Source of the DNA: Capra hircus
Lineage: Eukaryota; Chordata; Mammalia; Artiodactyla; Bovidae
Assembly (NCBI RefSeq): GCF_001704415.2
Contig: NC_030816.1
Coordinates: 75,285,713-75,349,712 of the forward strand
Direction of reading: 5' to 3'
Length of the DNA stretch: 64,000 nucleotides
The translations under genes were made by a program, and so were the position numbers. The notes below the pieces were generated by a model. That model searched no databases and had not been told where the DNA came from. It worked only from the letters and a program-made list of their open reading frames with translations. Below are positions 21,691 through 33,380 of the stretch, piece after piece. Position 1 is the first letter of the stretch. Each line of letters starts with the position of its first letter.

Positions 21691-22575
21691 ACTGGCTCAG
21701 TGAAATCTCCATAGGGAGGGAACACCCTGGACTCAAAGGGCAGATTTTGCCCAGGCATGGTTGCCTATGCCCACTTCTATAATAAAGTCACTGAAGGGTT
21801 CCTAATTGCTTTTGGCTTGCTTAGCCATTGGGCATCATTTGGAACCGGTCGACAACACCCTTTCTCCTGAGGCTGCTTGAGACAACCCAGTCCTCCTCCC
21901 CTGACTCCTGGGTCGGGAAGACCAGACGTGTCCAGAGTCACGTCACTTCTTCCTCTTCCTTTGTCATTTAAGATGAGTTCTGAGGGATGCCTTAGACACC
22001 TTTTTCTTCCCATTCTACCTGTTCCCCTCGGAGATCTTATCCAAGCCTCAGCGTTTAGCTACATCTCTGATGCTGGCGAATCCCACCCTGCATCCCCATC
22101 CTCCTTTCCTTTCTTAGTTCCAGGCATCCAGCTTCCTACAGAGGTGTCCTCTGCCAGCTGCTTGTACCATGCTTTCCCTCTCACCTCCCCCAGCCCTTCT
22201 CAATCCAGCCTCCAGCGTCATCGTCCTAAAACACAGCGGATGCAGCGAGGGCAGGCAGGGTAGCCCAGTCTGACAGCTGCTTAGCTGTTGTCAGGAAAAG
22301 GCCAGCAAATTCAAGAATTAGGCCTTTATTGAAAGAAAGTGAGTTTTCATAAAAAAGAAAAACACCTCACTCTCGTTAGGACTTTGTCATGAGACAGCCA
22401 TGGGGCCTCCAGGCCCCATGAGATTTCAGAGACACCCACTGTCATCACAGAGCACTGTGAAGACTCTTGTGCAGAACATAATGTGATCTATAAAGCGTCT
22501 TGGCGGCTCGCACTAACCACAGAGTGTCCCAGTTCATTGAAAGTGAAAGAACAAGGGCCAGATCACCTCCCACCC

Positions 22576-22647
22576 TCCCTCCCTGGGGACCCCTCCCTCC
22601 CGGGGGACCCCTCCCTCCCTGGGGACTCCTCCCTCCCTAGGGACCCC
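22576..22647. repeat. 18-bp minisatellite, four units
   Basis: Units tccctccctggggacccc (22576-22593), then 22594-22611, 22612-22629 and 22630-22647, each with one or two substitutions. Because 18 is a multiple of three, all frames repeat; the PSLPGD peptide repeat seen in one frame is a by-product. Confidence 0.95.
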
Positions 22648-24215
22648 ACCCTGTGCTTAACTGTGACAGCTGCCAGGCCATTGCATGGGGGCTGCTGGTT
22701 AGCCGGTTTTTTAAGTATTTTACCAACTATGTGGGCAAAATACCTAGAAATAGAGTGTTTCTTTTCCACAGTTCAGTGGTTTGTCCTGCCCCTTCATCGG
22801 GAAGATCCTAGCTCTCAAATCTTGTAGTCTGGGGTCTTTATTTTCTGATCCTCAGCAACCTCAGTGTCTGCCCCAAATGGAGTACCCAAGTGGAGACGGC
22901 AGGTAAATGAGTCCATTCACTGAAGATTCCTGGGTCTCTTTCATTCTCTCCAGTCACTGTAAATTCAGACACATGTCATTGACTGGAGAGAGCACCAGCT
23001 GATTTTCTCAAAAGTGATGTTCTTCATTTTGAACTTTGTTTACAGAGCTCTGTCCATAACATTTGAAGGATGTAGAAGCAGGTTTGTTAGGTCTCAGGTA
23101 GTTCAATCACGATTCTTCTTTTAAAACCTATCCCAGCTTTCTGTATGCATACAAACCCCATACCTGAGGTTCATATATGCCCTTATAAAATCACTGATAG
23201 CAGGAGATAAATTCCTTTCTTCTGGCCAGGAATGTGCGGCTATCTTTCCTGTAGTTTCCACTTTAAAAATGCATTTCCTTTGCTAAGTATGAAACTATGA
23301 TGTTCCTTATAACGTTGCGAGTCCTCTCTCTCCTAACCGTCCTCTCTCTCCCCCTCCATATTCTGAGACTTTTCACCCCTACTTCCACCCCCCGAAAAGA
23401 AAAACTTCAAGAAAAATAGTTTTCACGGTATCTAAACCCTCCAGCATTCCCACGTGCTCCACACTAAATGCCTGCATATCTGTGTCTGGCGATTGTTTTA
23501 ACATTTGGTCTTCCGCCTGGGGAGTGGGCGGTACACTCTAAGCTGCTTCCACTCAGGCCTCAGCAGAGAAGGCAATATTTTGTTATGAGTAAAGTTTCAA
23601 GCCAGGCTTTGGCCGAGGTCCTTCCCATTAGGGAGGAAGAAAGTAGAAACAGCCAGTGAGATGATAATTCTCCTTGAATTGTAGCTCATTAAAAAAAACC
23701 TTGCCTGGGCCTCTGTGGCTTATTTATTGATTTAAGCATCTAGCACTTTTCCTTTCCAGAAAGAATTAGCATCTCCATTGCAATCATGACTGTGGGAGGA
23801 GATTTTCCTCTTTTCTCTGGGGATTGACTGTCCTCCAGTTGCTTATTCGCACAGCCCGCTTTCGAGTTGAGTCTAGGTACGCAGTTAAGGGGTCGGAATG
23901 AGATTTCTGAGATTTATAGGTAATGAAAAGAACAGGTTGTACCGAAGATACCACGTGTAGGAAACTAAGCTCTCTTAGGGGACTCGAGTGAACCTGTGAT
24001 CCTTGCTTTTTCCAAAATGAGCATTGCAGTCTTGTCCATATTAACTCCTTTTCTGTAGATAGTTTAACATGTTCTGTGTTTGCCACCGTTGAATGTGGAA
24101 ATGGCGTTTCTTGTCTGCTGATCACTTACAACAGGTGTTAAACAATCTGCGTTACTCTCGAGTCTTACTGTGGTTGACTGTCTGCAGTGGTAAAGGAACT
24201 CGTATATTTTCTTGC

Positions 24216-24387
24216 TGCTGCTTAGTCGCTCAGTTGTGTCCAACTCTCTGTGGCCCTGTGGACTGTAGCCTGCCAGGCTTCTTTGTCCATGAAATTTTCC
24301 AGGCAAGTATATTGGAGCAGGTTGCCATTTCCCACTCCAGAGGACCTTCCTGATCGAGGGATCAAGCCTGCGTCTCTTGGATCCCAT
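24216..24387 (-). mobile_element. Bov-tA SINE
   Basis: Minus-strand copy: tgcttagtcgctcagttgtg, ggactgtagcctgccaggct, ccactccagaggaccttcct, ending near gtctcttggatccc, so the extreme 5' head is missing. Confidence 0.85.
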
Positions 24388-24519
24388 ATGTTTTCTTATC
24401 AGACATTTAAAATCCTCTTTCCATAAGGACACATTTTTCCCCTAAAAATAAAAGCACCTACAAGTCTAGCCGCTTTTCAGCTCCATCTGTTGAGAACCCA
24501 CCCATGTGACCATAACGCA

Positions 24520-24842
24520 CTCAGTTCAGTTCAGTGGCTCAGTCGTGTCTGACTCTTGGCGACCCCGTGGACTGTAACACGCCAGGCTTCCCTGTCCATC
24601 ACCAACTCCCGGAGCTTGCTCGAACTCTTGTTCATCAAGTTGGTGATGCCACCTAACCATCTCATCCTCTGTCGTTTCCTTCTCCTCCTGCCTTCAATCT
24701 TTCCCAGCGTCAGGGTATTTTCTGAGTCAGTTTCTTTGCATCAGGTAGCCAAAGTATTGGAGCATCAGCTTCGGCATCAGGCCTTCCAATGAATATTCAG
24801 TACTGATTTCTTTTAGGATTGATGGGTTTGATCTCCTTGCTG
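24520..24842 (-). mobile_element. BovB LINE, 3' end
   Basis: Reversed 3' terminus cagttcagttcagtggctca, then cgtggactgtaacacgccag, catcaagttggtgatgccac and gggtttgatctccttgctgg. 5'-truncated. Confidence 0.9.
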
Positions 24843-25041
24843 GTAATATTGCTGTAAGCCTCTTAATTTGTGTTCACACTGTAGTGATTTTTCCAGTAGG
24901 GACCTCTTTTTGGATGTGGTTAATACTGATGCATTGCTGTGCCTTAATAAAGGGTAATGCTGATAAACAGCACCTTAAAAACTGAGAAGCGTTTGGGTCT
25001 TTAGTGGTACTCAGTCATTGCTGTGCCCTATTTGCGTGATC

Positions 25042-25261
25042 GGGCTTCCCCAATGGCTCAGTGGGTAAAGAATCCGACTACAATGCAGGAGACAGGAGAT
25101 GCAGGTTCGACTCCTGGGTCAGGAAGATCCCCTGGGGAAAGAAATGGCAACCCTCTCCCGTCTTCTTGCCAGAAAAATCCCATGGACAGAGGAGTCTGGC
25201 GAGCTACAGTCAGTGGGGTCACAAAGAGTCAGACAGAGCTGAGCAACTAAGCATGAGCACG
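25042..25261 (+). mobile_element. Bov-tA SINE with 12-bp target-site duplication
   Basis: Plus-strand copy from gggcttccccaatggctcag to gagcaactaagcatgagcac. Flanks atttgcgtgatc (25030-25041) and atttgcatgatc (25262-25273). Confidence 0.92.
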
Positions 25262-25849
25262 ATTTGCATGATCAGATTGACGGGTGTTTCTGGGATGTTA
25301 ATTTGTAAGGATTGGCTTTGTTGGCTCTTGACAAGATGTGCATTTAAGTTTTCACCCTGCTTCTTTATCAAGGGAGCTCAGAGCTGCTCTAGGTCTTGGC
25401 TTTTTTGTTTGCAAGATTCCTAAGACTCTAGCTGAGGCAGCCTCTTGCCCAGCGTTAGAGTCCTTAGCCTAGTCTGTAATGCTGTTTGGGCCCTGAAGCA
25501 CTGTGACACTGGCCTGGTCCTGCCTGTACCTCTCAGCAATCCACATGTCCAGGCTGAAAGTGGATGAGGGCCCCTGCAGCCGGCTCACTTCCTGGGCTTT
25601 CGGATGGATGTGTGAGAGTAGGAGCAGTGGGGGTGTTTTTGTGTTTTGTCTCCTGTTTCTGTCTGTTTGATTCTGAAGAGTCTGCTTTCAGTTGCAGGGT
25701 AGCAATTGAAAAAAGTCTGGCAAAAGCAATGATGGAAGGGTTGTCAGTACTGGAAAGTGGAGGGCCGTCAGCCTCCCTCTTTCTGCCTCAGCAGTATTGT
25801 ATATTCCAAGGCTGGGTCCACTGGGAAGACGGGATATACCACTGAGATT

Positions 25850-25930
25850 CTTGCACTCCTCAGTCTCAGTTTACTTGTCAATTAAATGGGTATAATGACA
25901 CTCACCTCATGTATTTATGAGCTGATGTGC
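25850..25930 (+). repeat. MIR fragment
   Basis: cctcagtctcagtttacttg followed by tcaattaaatgggtataatg, the 3' part of the MIR core. Confidence 0.5.
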
Positions 25931-26430
25931 GTAATAGTCACTATTTTCCCCACGGGTCTGAGATTCCTTCTTCAGCTCAGTCCCTCCACATATGGATCCA
26001 GTTTAAAGTTATCAGGTGCTTACTTGGTACTGGGATAGGTGGTCATTCTTTTGTTGATGCCAGAGCTGATGTTTCACCCTTCTTCAGAACTGTCCTACCA
26101 GACATGTTCCTCCAGCGCTGTGTTATCAAAATACAAACAGGGCAGATGTGTCTTTCGTAGAAGGGGTTGCATTCCAACCTTTTTCTTTAAGAAAACAAAG
26201 CAAAGCAGTTGGACAAGACACTATAACCAGGACCTCGAGGAAAATGAGATTTTTTTTTCCTAGACCAACTCTATATCTCTCCTAAATCAGGATGCTGCGT
26301 GTGTTACCCTGTGCAGAGTACCATCTCCTCCTCCCAGCAGGGCAGTTTCCTTGACCTCAGCCTTTTTCTCAGTATTCCAGTTAGTGGTGAAAATGTGTCA
26401 GTGCTAAAAATACACACAGTATTTATGCTG

Positions 26431-26640
26431 GGGCTTCCCCAGTGGCTCAGTGGTGAAAGAATCCATTTGTAACTTGGGAGACACAGGTTTGATCCCTGGG
26501 TTGGGAAGATCCTCCAGAGAAATGAATGGCAGCCTACTCTAATATTCATGCTTGGAGAATCCCATGGACCATGAAGCCTGGTGGGCCATAGTCCATGGGG
26601 TCACAAAGAGTCAAACACAACTTAAGTGACTCAGCATGTA
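26431..26640 (+). mobile_element. Bov-tA SINE
   Basis: Plus-strand copy from gggcttccccagtggctcag to acaacttaagtgactcagca. Flanks tttatgctg (26422-26430) and tttatatgctgg (about 26643-26654) form an imperfect duplication. Confidence 0.88.
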
Positions 26641-26881
26641 GTTTATATGCTGGAGTGACTACCTGGAAGAAATTTTTAAAGCTTCCTTTCCAGGGTATGA
26701 TAATCACGGTCAGTTTGCACTTAGTTCGTTTGTTAGTAAAGTGATTCTATCAGTACATCAGTGAGGAGCTGACCTCTGAAACTGCAGTTGTCATCTGTTA
26801 CATGGAAGGCATTTGATGCTGATCGTTACATCTTTATGCTACAGTTAAAAACATGTGTGGTATTTCTTTTTTTCCTTCTAG

Positions 26882-26993
26882 CTACAGGAGGCTGACATTG
26901 TGGTCTTGGGCTCACCCAAGCCAGAAGAGATTCCCCTTTCTTGGATTCAACTGGGAACTACTGTTTTCAACTGCTCGCATGACTTTCTATCAG
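26882..26993 (+). CDS. MTHFD1L: MTHFD1L exon (in-window exon 7)
   Basis: The 112-bp exon runs from phase 0 to phase 1 and encodes LQEADIVVLGSPKPEEIPLS and WIQLGTTVFNCSHDFLS (residues 185-221) plus the first base of Gly 222. Acceptor tttttccttctag, donor gtaaat. ADIVVLGSPKPEEI and GTTVFNCSHDFLSG track the last two strands of the Rossmann-like fold (GDILVVATGQPEMV and GAIVIDCGINY in MTHFD1, recalled). Confidence 0.97.
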
Positions 26994-27989
26994 GTAAATG
27001 GCTTCAGATTGGTGCCAGGCCACGATCAAAACAGGCGAGATTGCTATGAGCAAGGTTAACCTGATTCAGAAAGAGTATGTTCCTGAAATGATGGTCACTG
27101 TCAACATAGGAACACAGTTAAGGTGACCGCCTTTTCAGTTACTTATATTGGAACCATATTGTCGGGCAAAGAGCAACCAAGATGCCAGTCGCAATAGCAG
27201 CCACCTCCCTGCCTCCCCCCTCATTGAAATGTCCCCTGCTGTCCTCTAGCATCAAGCAGACAAGTCAGTTGTGACCTACAGCAGGCCAGTTTGTACATGT
27301 GTGAGGGAAACTAGGAATAGTATTTCTCACAGTCTTTCTAAAACAGCAGAATGCTTTCTCCTAAAGCAATCTTAGGTGAACTTCAACACATAAAAGTAGA
27401 TGAAAACACAGCTGCCAGAAGGAGGGGAGTGGAGACCAGCTCCCCTGTGTTCATAATTTCCCTTTGCAGTGACCCCTCAAGCACTTCTTGGAGCCCCAGA
27501 GTCAATTCAGAATGCTGGGAAAGTCACCCTTAGAAACAGAAGAGGTCTTGGGATGGGTGGCGATATTTGATGGTATTTGCTCAGGGATCCAGGAACGTCC
27601 TGGATCACATCAGGTCACTCTCAGAGTAGCTGAGCTGTGTCAGAGCCAGGATGCCCACCCAGGGGGCCAGTAGGCGCTGATCCAGCAGGCGGACCTTTTT
27701 CTTATTCACAGCTAGACACTCAGGCTATGAAAGCTTTGGACCACACCCAGCCCACCCTCTCAAGTCCCATGACCTGTGTATGCAAGAGACAATGGCAGAG
27801 GAAGACAGAACCTTCCTTCCTTGTTGCCTGTGGCTCCCAATTTCAACATGGGGTGGGAATACGGGGCTGTACTGAGCTGTCCAAGAGGATGGTGTTTTTT
27901 TTTTTTTCTTTTCCCCCAAAGCGGGTCAAAGCTCGAACCAAAAGGAGTAGAAGTCTCTATAAGTACAGGCGTTCTAGACCTTGAAACTT

Positions 27990-28210
27990 AGGCAGCCTCA
28001 CAACACAGAGTGACATAGAGAATAGTATCAAGGAGAAAATAAATAGAACTTCTGATTCAGTCACCTTGGGGTGACCATTTTACATTTTTCCGCAAAAAAA
28101 GCATTAAACTTAATTGTATTGAAACATAATAGAAAAGAAAGGAATATGCTAAAAGCTTTACTGAAATTCGTTTAACCATTTCTTCAAAAAGAGAAATAAT
28201 GCACCTTCCT
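27990..28210 (+). repeat. unassigned repeat block, copy A
   Basis: Similar in order and sequence to 30520-30745: aacttctgattcagtcacct / agcttctgactcagtcagct, then taatagaaaagaaaggaata / tagtagaaggaaaagcaaat, then gctttactgaaattcgttta / gcattactgaaattcagata, then agagaaataatg / tgagaaatgctg. I cannot name the family. Confidence 0.7.
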
Positions 28211-30519
28211 CTTTAGGAAATGTAACTCCTGCCAGAATTGACCAATCAGATGAAAAGCCTCTTGGAGCTAAAGGGTGCAAGGTGGTTTGGGGTGTTTTGA
28301 AGGGAAGATGCTCAGGAATTTTTCAGAATGCTCATGTCCTCAGCTCACAAACACACACATGAATGAAGCAATTAGAGGTACAATATAATGTGAAATGGAA
28401 TTAATGGCTTTTTTTTTAATAAATAGAACGCATGCTCAATTTTTTACTCAGTTCTTTGAAATATATGTAGTTTGTGGATGTAACTTTTTTTCCTGAAAAG
28501 AAAAAAATGCTTAGCCCGTGCACTGTTTCGGAAGGCAGCTCTGCTCACCACCGTGCCACCAATGCCATGCCCTGTTTTAATTTGCTCAGAACCCTAGTGG
28601 GATCAGGAAAGTCAGTTATGACTTTACTGTTATTTTTTTTGAGGCATGCTTTCCTTCTACAGTGTTTACTTGCTGTTTTTTATTAGAGTTTTTATGTTAG
28701 GGTGATTTGGGCACAACCCTGGTTGGAGATAGGAGTGTTGACTTCAGTGTTCTTTTGGAATCCTGTGAGCCCTATAATTACATGAAGGTTGACGTATGTT
28801 TTACGGTTGAAATGGTGCCCTATTTCTAGTGTGTTTCTTTTTTTAAGATCATTATTTTTTTTAAAGTATTTTAAAAACATTAAATTTTGGTGTAACAATT
28901 CTCTTTAGGAAAAAAAAAAAAAAGGATTCTGTATGTAGACAGATTGCAGTTTATTTTTACTTTCTCTGGTCCAATAGTAGAAGTTTTATTGATTTTTGAG
29001 TGCCCAAAATATTAGCTGACACATTGGAAGGGCTTAGTAAATACTGTGTTGAATGAGTGACTAAACATAGATTCAGAATTATCCTCTGGTTACAGTTTTA
29101 AGTTAGTTTCAGATATAAAGACATTTCCTTAAACTTGTTCTCCACTTAAAAAAACAGGGCTGACGAGGCAGAGGCAAAAATGAAAAACACTATGCTGATT
29201 AAACAGATGAACGTTTTCCAGTCGGCACTATTTATAATAGCATTTCATTTCTTAGTAGTCAGAAGTTTTTGTTTTAACAACTTTGATGAGTATGAGAATT
29301 TAATCTCTGAATAAATTGAAGAAAGGCTTTTCCCTCTTTAATATATAATTTTCCACTTGAAGCAAGTGAAGACCTTTTTCAAGCATTATTAAAAAGAAAG
29401 TTGCTTTTATTTCAACTTAAGAGGAAAAGAATGTTCAATATACTTATAATTGGGTGAAGGCAGGGCTTTATAATGAAATTTTCCTGGTCATCTTAATGGT
29501 ACAGGGTTCCCCTTCTCCTCCTTGTAAAAATAGATGGGATGGGGTGATTTATGATGAGGTAATTCTATAGGGGCATTTTATTGAATACGTAATCCCCAGA
29601 GAGATTTTCATGATGGCTGATAGCCCAGAGGCAGTGCTTGGAAAACAATTACACCTAACTCGTTGGATTGGGTCCCTCTTCTGCGGCATAAGTCTCATGT
29701 TTAGATTGAAAACAGGGCCATAGCTGGGTTCAGTTGTCTAGGTACAAGAATTTTATTTTCTAAAACATTATTTCAAATGAAAGAAATGGGCTCTGATTTT
29801 GTAATGCTCTACACACTAAAGGTCAAAATTCATCCTCAGCAAAACCATTATGTACCTAATATTCAGACTTAGTTTCTAATATACCAAATGAGATAAAGGA
29901 GATACTGGTCTGGGGCCCAGAGAAGAGTGTCAAAATAGAAACTTAATGGGTCAGAGTAGTTCAGAGAGAGCATCATTTGAAGCAAACATGATTCTATAGA
30001 GTGGAGTCAGGGGGCTACATCCCAGGACTCTGGCTAATCAGAGTTGCTAAGAGTCCCAGGATGGTCTCAAAGCAGCTCCTATTTGAAAAGGGCCCTTCTA
30101 ATTTCCAGGGAAACTATTGTAACACCTTAGCCTTAAATTTTCTCATTGTGGCAAGTTTGGTTACTGTAAGAAAAATGATAAGTGAAAGGCCATCTTTTAA
30201 AGGGATTCATGACTTGTCCCTGGAGGAAGGAGCTGTGAGTTAATGGGGAGTGTTAGTGGGAAGTGAAAAAAGCCATTTGGTTTGGGAGCCCTGCTCAACT
30301 TACAGACGGAGTGTGGACAGCCCTCCGGGTGGGGCCTGGCCTCTACATAGGCAGCGGGGCTGGTGAGGCAATGATTTCCTTTTTGGGGTCTCCTTAGTCA
30401 AGGAATTTATTAACCATGTATTCTAGATTCCCTGAGTTACCATCTTAATTGCTTCAGTTTCTCCAGATTCAGAACTTTCCATTCCATTTTAAGATTGCAC
30501 TGATTCCTGCTACAAAAAG

Positions 30520-30745
30520 CAGCCCAGTGGTTATGACAGAAAAGGTTGGAAGGATACCACAGGGAAGAAGAAAATAGCTTCTGACTCAGTCAGCTTGAGC
30601 TATCCATCTTAGACTTTTTTCTCATTTAAAAATTACACTTCATTTTATTGGCTGGAATGTAGTAGAAGGAAAAGCAAATAATACACTAAAGCATTACTGA
30701 AATTCAGATAACCTTCTTTAAAATGAGAAATGCTGGTTCCTACAG
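30520..30745 (+). repeat. unassigned repeat block, copy B
   Basis: Same-orientation partner of 27990-28210, about 2.5 kb away. Divergence is high with several small indels, so it is an old repeat or duplication; no coding potential. Confidence 0.7.
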
Positions 30746-31476
30746 GAGTCTTCTAAAGTTTGAGATATGTGTGTCTTTTATGTTGTCTTTTAAAACTCTT
30801 ACTTGAGTTTAGTTGTGTTCTGTTGTATGCAAGACATAGCTAAGAGTGCGAAATTGTTCACGGTGTAATTCTATAGGTGAAGTAATCTTCATTCACATGG
30901 GTATTCCTAATTATACTCATGGAACATCCATTTATAAGTTGAATGCAACTTTTTCTTATTTCCCCATCATTTTAAGGTAGAGGTAAGAATGAGGGAAGCA
31001 TATTTCTCTTCCATAGGGCTTGGATAAGACCTTTAGATCAGATCTCTAGTGGTTCCAACAAAACAGGTCTTTGTCATTCTCTAGACTCCTGGCTTTTGCC
31101 TAAATATGATGTATAAAACTGAAGCGTTGCTAATCTCTTTAAACAATACATGAGGGATATGATTTTCTAACACCTTCAGTATATTTGACAATAGAACATC
31201 ACAAACACTTACTCTTAAGTGTTATGTGTTCTTTTTTGCAAAGGACTGGCAGGAAAATGGATAAATTTAAGAGTAGAATGGTCCAAAAAAGAATAAGATA
31301 GTCTCTTACTTCAAAAATTTACTGTTAACAGCATAGGCTAAAGCATTTTTACATGTCTGTTTACATTTCACAAACTTCCTAAGTGCCAACCACAGTAGAA
31401 TTCTTATAAACCGCTTCTCTGTATTTTGAAATCCAGGTAATCCTCAAACTTAATATCCTAAAATATAATTTCTCAG

Positions 31477-31644
31477 TTTTTTAAAAAACATTTTATTTGG
31501 TTGCAGCACTTGGGATCTTTAGTTGGGGCATGCAAACTCTTGGTTACGGCCTACGGGATCTAGTTCCCTGACCAGGGATTGAACCTGGGCCCCCTGCATT
31601 GGGAGCACAGAGTCTTAGCCACTGGATCATCGAAGGAAATCCTC
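31477..31644 (-). mobile_element. CHR-type SINE with 9-bp target-site duplication
   Basis: Reversed tail, gcagcacttgggatctttag, ctagttccctgaccagggat and the head ccactggatcatcgaaggaa. Exact flanks atttctcag at 31468-31476 and 31645-31653. Confidence 0.9.
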
Positions 31645-31677
31645 ATTTCTCAGCTTTGATGGAGAATTGGCTCTGTC

Positions 31678-32015
31678 TTTTTTTTTTTTTTTTTAAATAA
31701 TTTCATTTATTTATTTCATTTGGGCTGTGCTGGGTCTTTGTTGCTACTCAGGCTTCCCTCTAATTGCAGCGAGTGGGAGCTACTCTGTAGTTGCAAAAAG
31801 CCAGCGCCCCATTGTGGTGGCTTCCCTTGTTGCAGAGCGCAGGCTCTAGGGTGCATGGGCCGCAGCAGTTGCTGTTCCAAGGCTCTGGAGCACAGGCTCG
31901 GTTGCTGTGGCAAATGGGTTTAGTTGCTTCATGCGCAGTGTGTGGGATCCTCTGGGACCACGGATCGAACCTGTGTCTCCTGCACTAGGCACAGAGATTC
32001 TTTACCTCTGAGCCC
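31678..32015 (-). mobile_element. CHR-type SINE, near full length
   Basis: Begins with a reversed poly(A) of 17 or so T, then gggctgtgctgggtctttgt, gtggtggcttcccttgttgc, and gatcgaacctgtgtctcctg. Exact flanks ggctctgtc at 31669-31677 and 32016-32024. Confidence 0.92.
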
Positions 32016-32122
32016 GGCTCTGTCACTTTTAAGACAAGGATTTTACAAAGCCTGATCTGTCACACAGCACTTGACCTGGGCTTATTCTGTAGGCATTTAT
32101 ATCTTCCTTTTTATACTTGACC

Positions 32123-32626
32123 AACCTAGATAGCATATTAAAAAGCAGAGACATTGCCAACAAAGGTCCATCTAGTCAAGGCTATGGTTTTTCCTGTGGT
32201 CACATATGGATGTGAGAGTTGGACTGTGAAGAAAGCTGAGCATCAAAGAATTGACGCTTTTGAACTGTGGTGTTGGAGAAGACTCTTGAGAGTCCCTTGA
32301 ACTGCAAGGAGATCCACTCAGTCCATCCTAAAGGAGATCAGTCCTGGGAGTTCATTGGAAGGACTGATATTAAAGCTGAAACTCCAGTACTTTGGCCACC
32401 TCATGCGAAGATGACTCATTGGGAAAGACCCTGGTGCTGGGAGGGTATGGGGGCAGGAAGAGAAGGGGACGACAGAGGATGAGATGGCTGGATGGCATCA
32501 CTGACTCGATGGACATGAGTTTGAGTGAACTCCGGGAGTTGGTGATGGACAGGGAGGCCTGGCATGCTGTGATTCATGGGGTCGCAAAGAGTCGGACACG
32601 ACAGAGCGACTGAACTGAACTGAATC
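32123..32626 (+). mobile_element. BovB LINE, 3' end with C-terminal ORF2 remnant
   Basis: Plus-strand copy starting at ccaacctagatagcatatta. It encodes, in shifting frames, the ORF2 C-terminus (MVLEKTLESPLNCKEI..., then MRWLDGITDSMDMSLSELRE) and ends with the 3' tail gagcgactgaactgaactga. 5'-truncated; a deletion near 32295 breaks the frame. Confidence 0.93.
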
Positions 32627-32675
32627 TACATGGAATTGCTTTGATTTTATATGTATTGTTTAAATATACATATAA

Positions 32676-32835
32676 TATGCCAGGTACTTTACATACCATA
32701 TCACATTCAGTTCTCACAAAACTCTGTAAGGTTGAACAACATTAATTAACAAGCCCAAAGTCACAATTGCCAGTAAGAGGTAGAGGCGAGATTTTAATCC
32801 AGTCAAACTCTAAATCTGTGACCCAATTGGGAGAC
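32676..32835 (-). repeat. MIR
   Basis: Minus-strand MIR: catcacattcagttctcaca, aactctgtaaggttgaacaa, agcccaaagtcacaattgcc, gtaagaggtagaggcgagat follow the MIR consensus order. Confidence 0.65.
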
Positions 32836-33008
32836 CCAAGGCTATGCCAGGACCCAGCTGGTAACCTACTGCCTATAGCTGTGCCATGACACGCTCATTT
32901 CCTTGGTTGAAAATGAGGACGTCATTCATCATCCTGGCATTTTACAGGGAAGAAACAGTAGGCTACAAATGACGATATGCTGAAAGTCTTTCTGTTTTTT
33001 TTCCCCAG

Positions 33009-33097
33009 GGAAGGCTGCATGCGTTTCTCCCGGCGTCCACGGTATTAGTCCCATCGCCGAAGATGTGAGTCTCCTTGCTGCCGCTCTGCGGATTCAG
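33009..33097 (+). CDS. MTHFD1L: MTHFD1L exon (in-window exon 8), fast-evolving
   Basis: The 89-bp exon runs from phase 1 to phase 0: GG completes Gly 222, then KAACVSPGVHGISPIAEDVS and LLAAALRIQ (residues 223-251). Acceptor tttttccccag; the donor gtttgt is weak. Only the first few residues and LLAAALRIQ resemble the human protein as I recall it. In MTHFD1 this stretch carries the PGGVGP folate-site motif, which is absent here. The exon is kept in frame, so I read it as relaxed constraint on a dead active site. Confidence 0.93.
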
Positions 33098-33380
33098 GTT
33101 TGTCTGACCCAGTTATTTGAGAATTTTTGAGTTAATGAATACAAAGTTTTTAAAATAGTACTTGGATCTCACATTTTCTTTTTTTTTTTTAAAGAAAAAC
33201 CTACACATTTAATTACATGTGAGTAAAATTACTCCTGAGGCCCGCTTGGATTATTGTGCAACTTTTGTTCCTTTCCATGACACAGTATCCCTGAATGATG
33301 CTTGGTATTTTCACAGTTTAGATACGCAAGCCATCAGCTTTTACTTGTCTAACACCCTTTCCTTCCTACCCCTATTATAG
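33098..33380 (+). other. MTHFD1L: intron 8 (283 bp)
   Basis: Short intron with a T run at about 33176-33193 and no recognisable repeat. Acceptor ccctattatag. Confidence 0.93.

Larger units (their letters stand above)
11452..26881 (+). other. MTHFD1L: intron 6 (15,430 bp)
   Basis: The largest intron in the window. It holds an old L1 ORF2 fragment with a Bov-A2 (11560-12880), a TATG microsatellite, a long BovB (14018-15372) and two BovB 3' ends, seven Bov-tA copies, CHR SINEs, MIR fragments and an 18-bp minisatellite. Stretches where I recognise nothing: 12881-13310, 13400-14017, 15799-16449, 16631-17186, 17695-18890, 19535-20426, 20861-21533, 21691-22575, 22648-24215, 25274-25849, 25931-26418 and 26653-26881. 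Confidence 0.8.
26994..33008 (+). other. MTHFD1L: intron 7 (6,015 bp)
   Basis: Unusually poor in young SINEs from 26994 to 31470: I see no Bov-tA, BovB or CHR element there, only two mutually similar unassigned blocks (27990-28210, 30520-30745) and poly(A)/poly(T) runs. The 3' end holds two CHR SINEs, a BovB 3' end (+) and a MIR. Confidence 0.8.

Noticed and set aside
22483..22827. Peptide with PSLPGD repeats, suggesting a low-complexity protein
   Set aside because: Produced by an 18-bp minisatellite inside an intron; no splice or start context.
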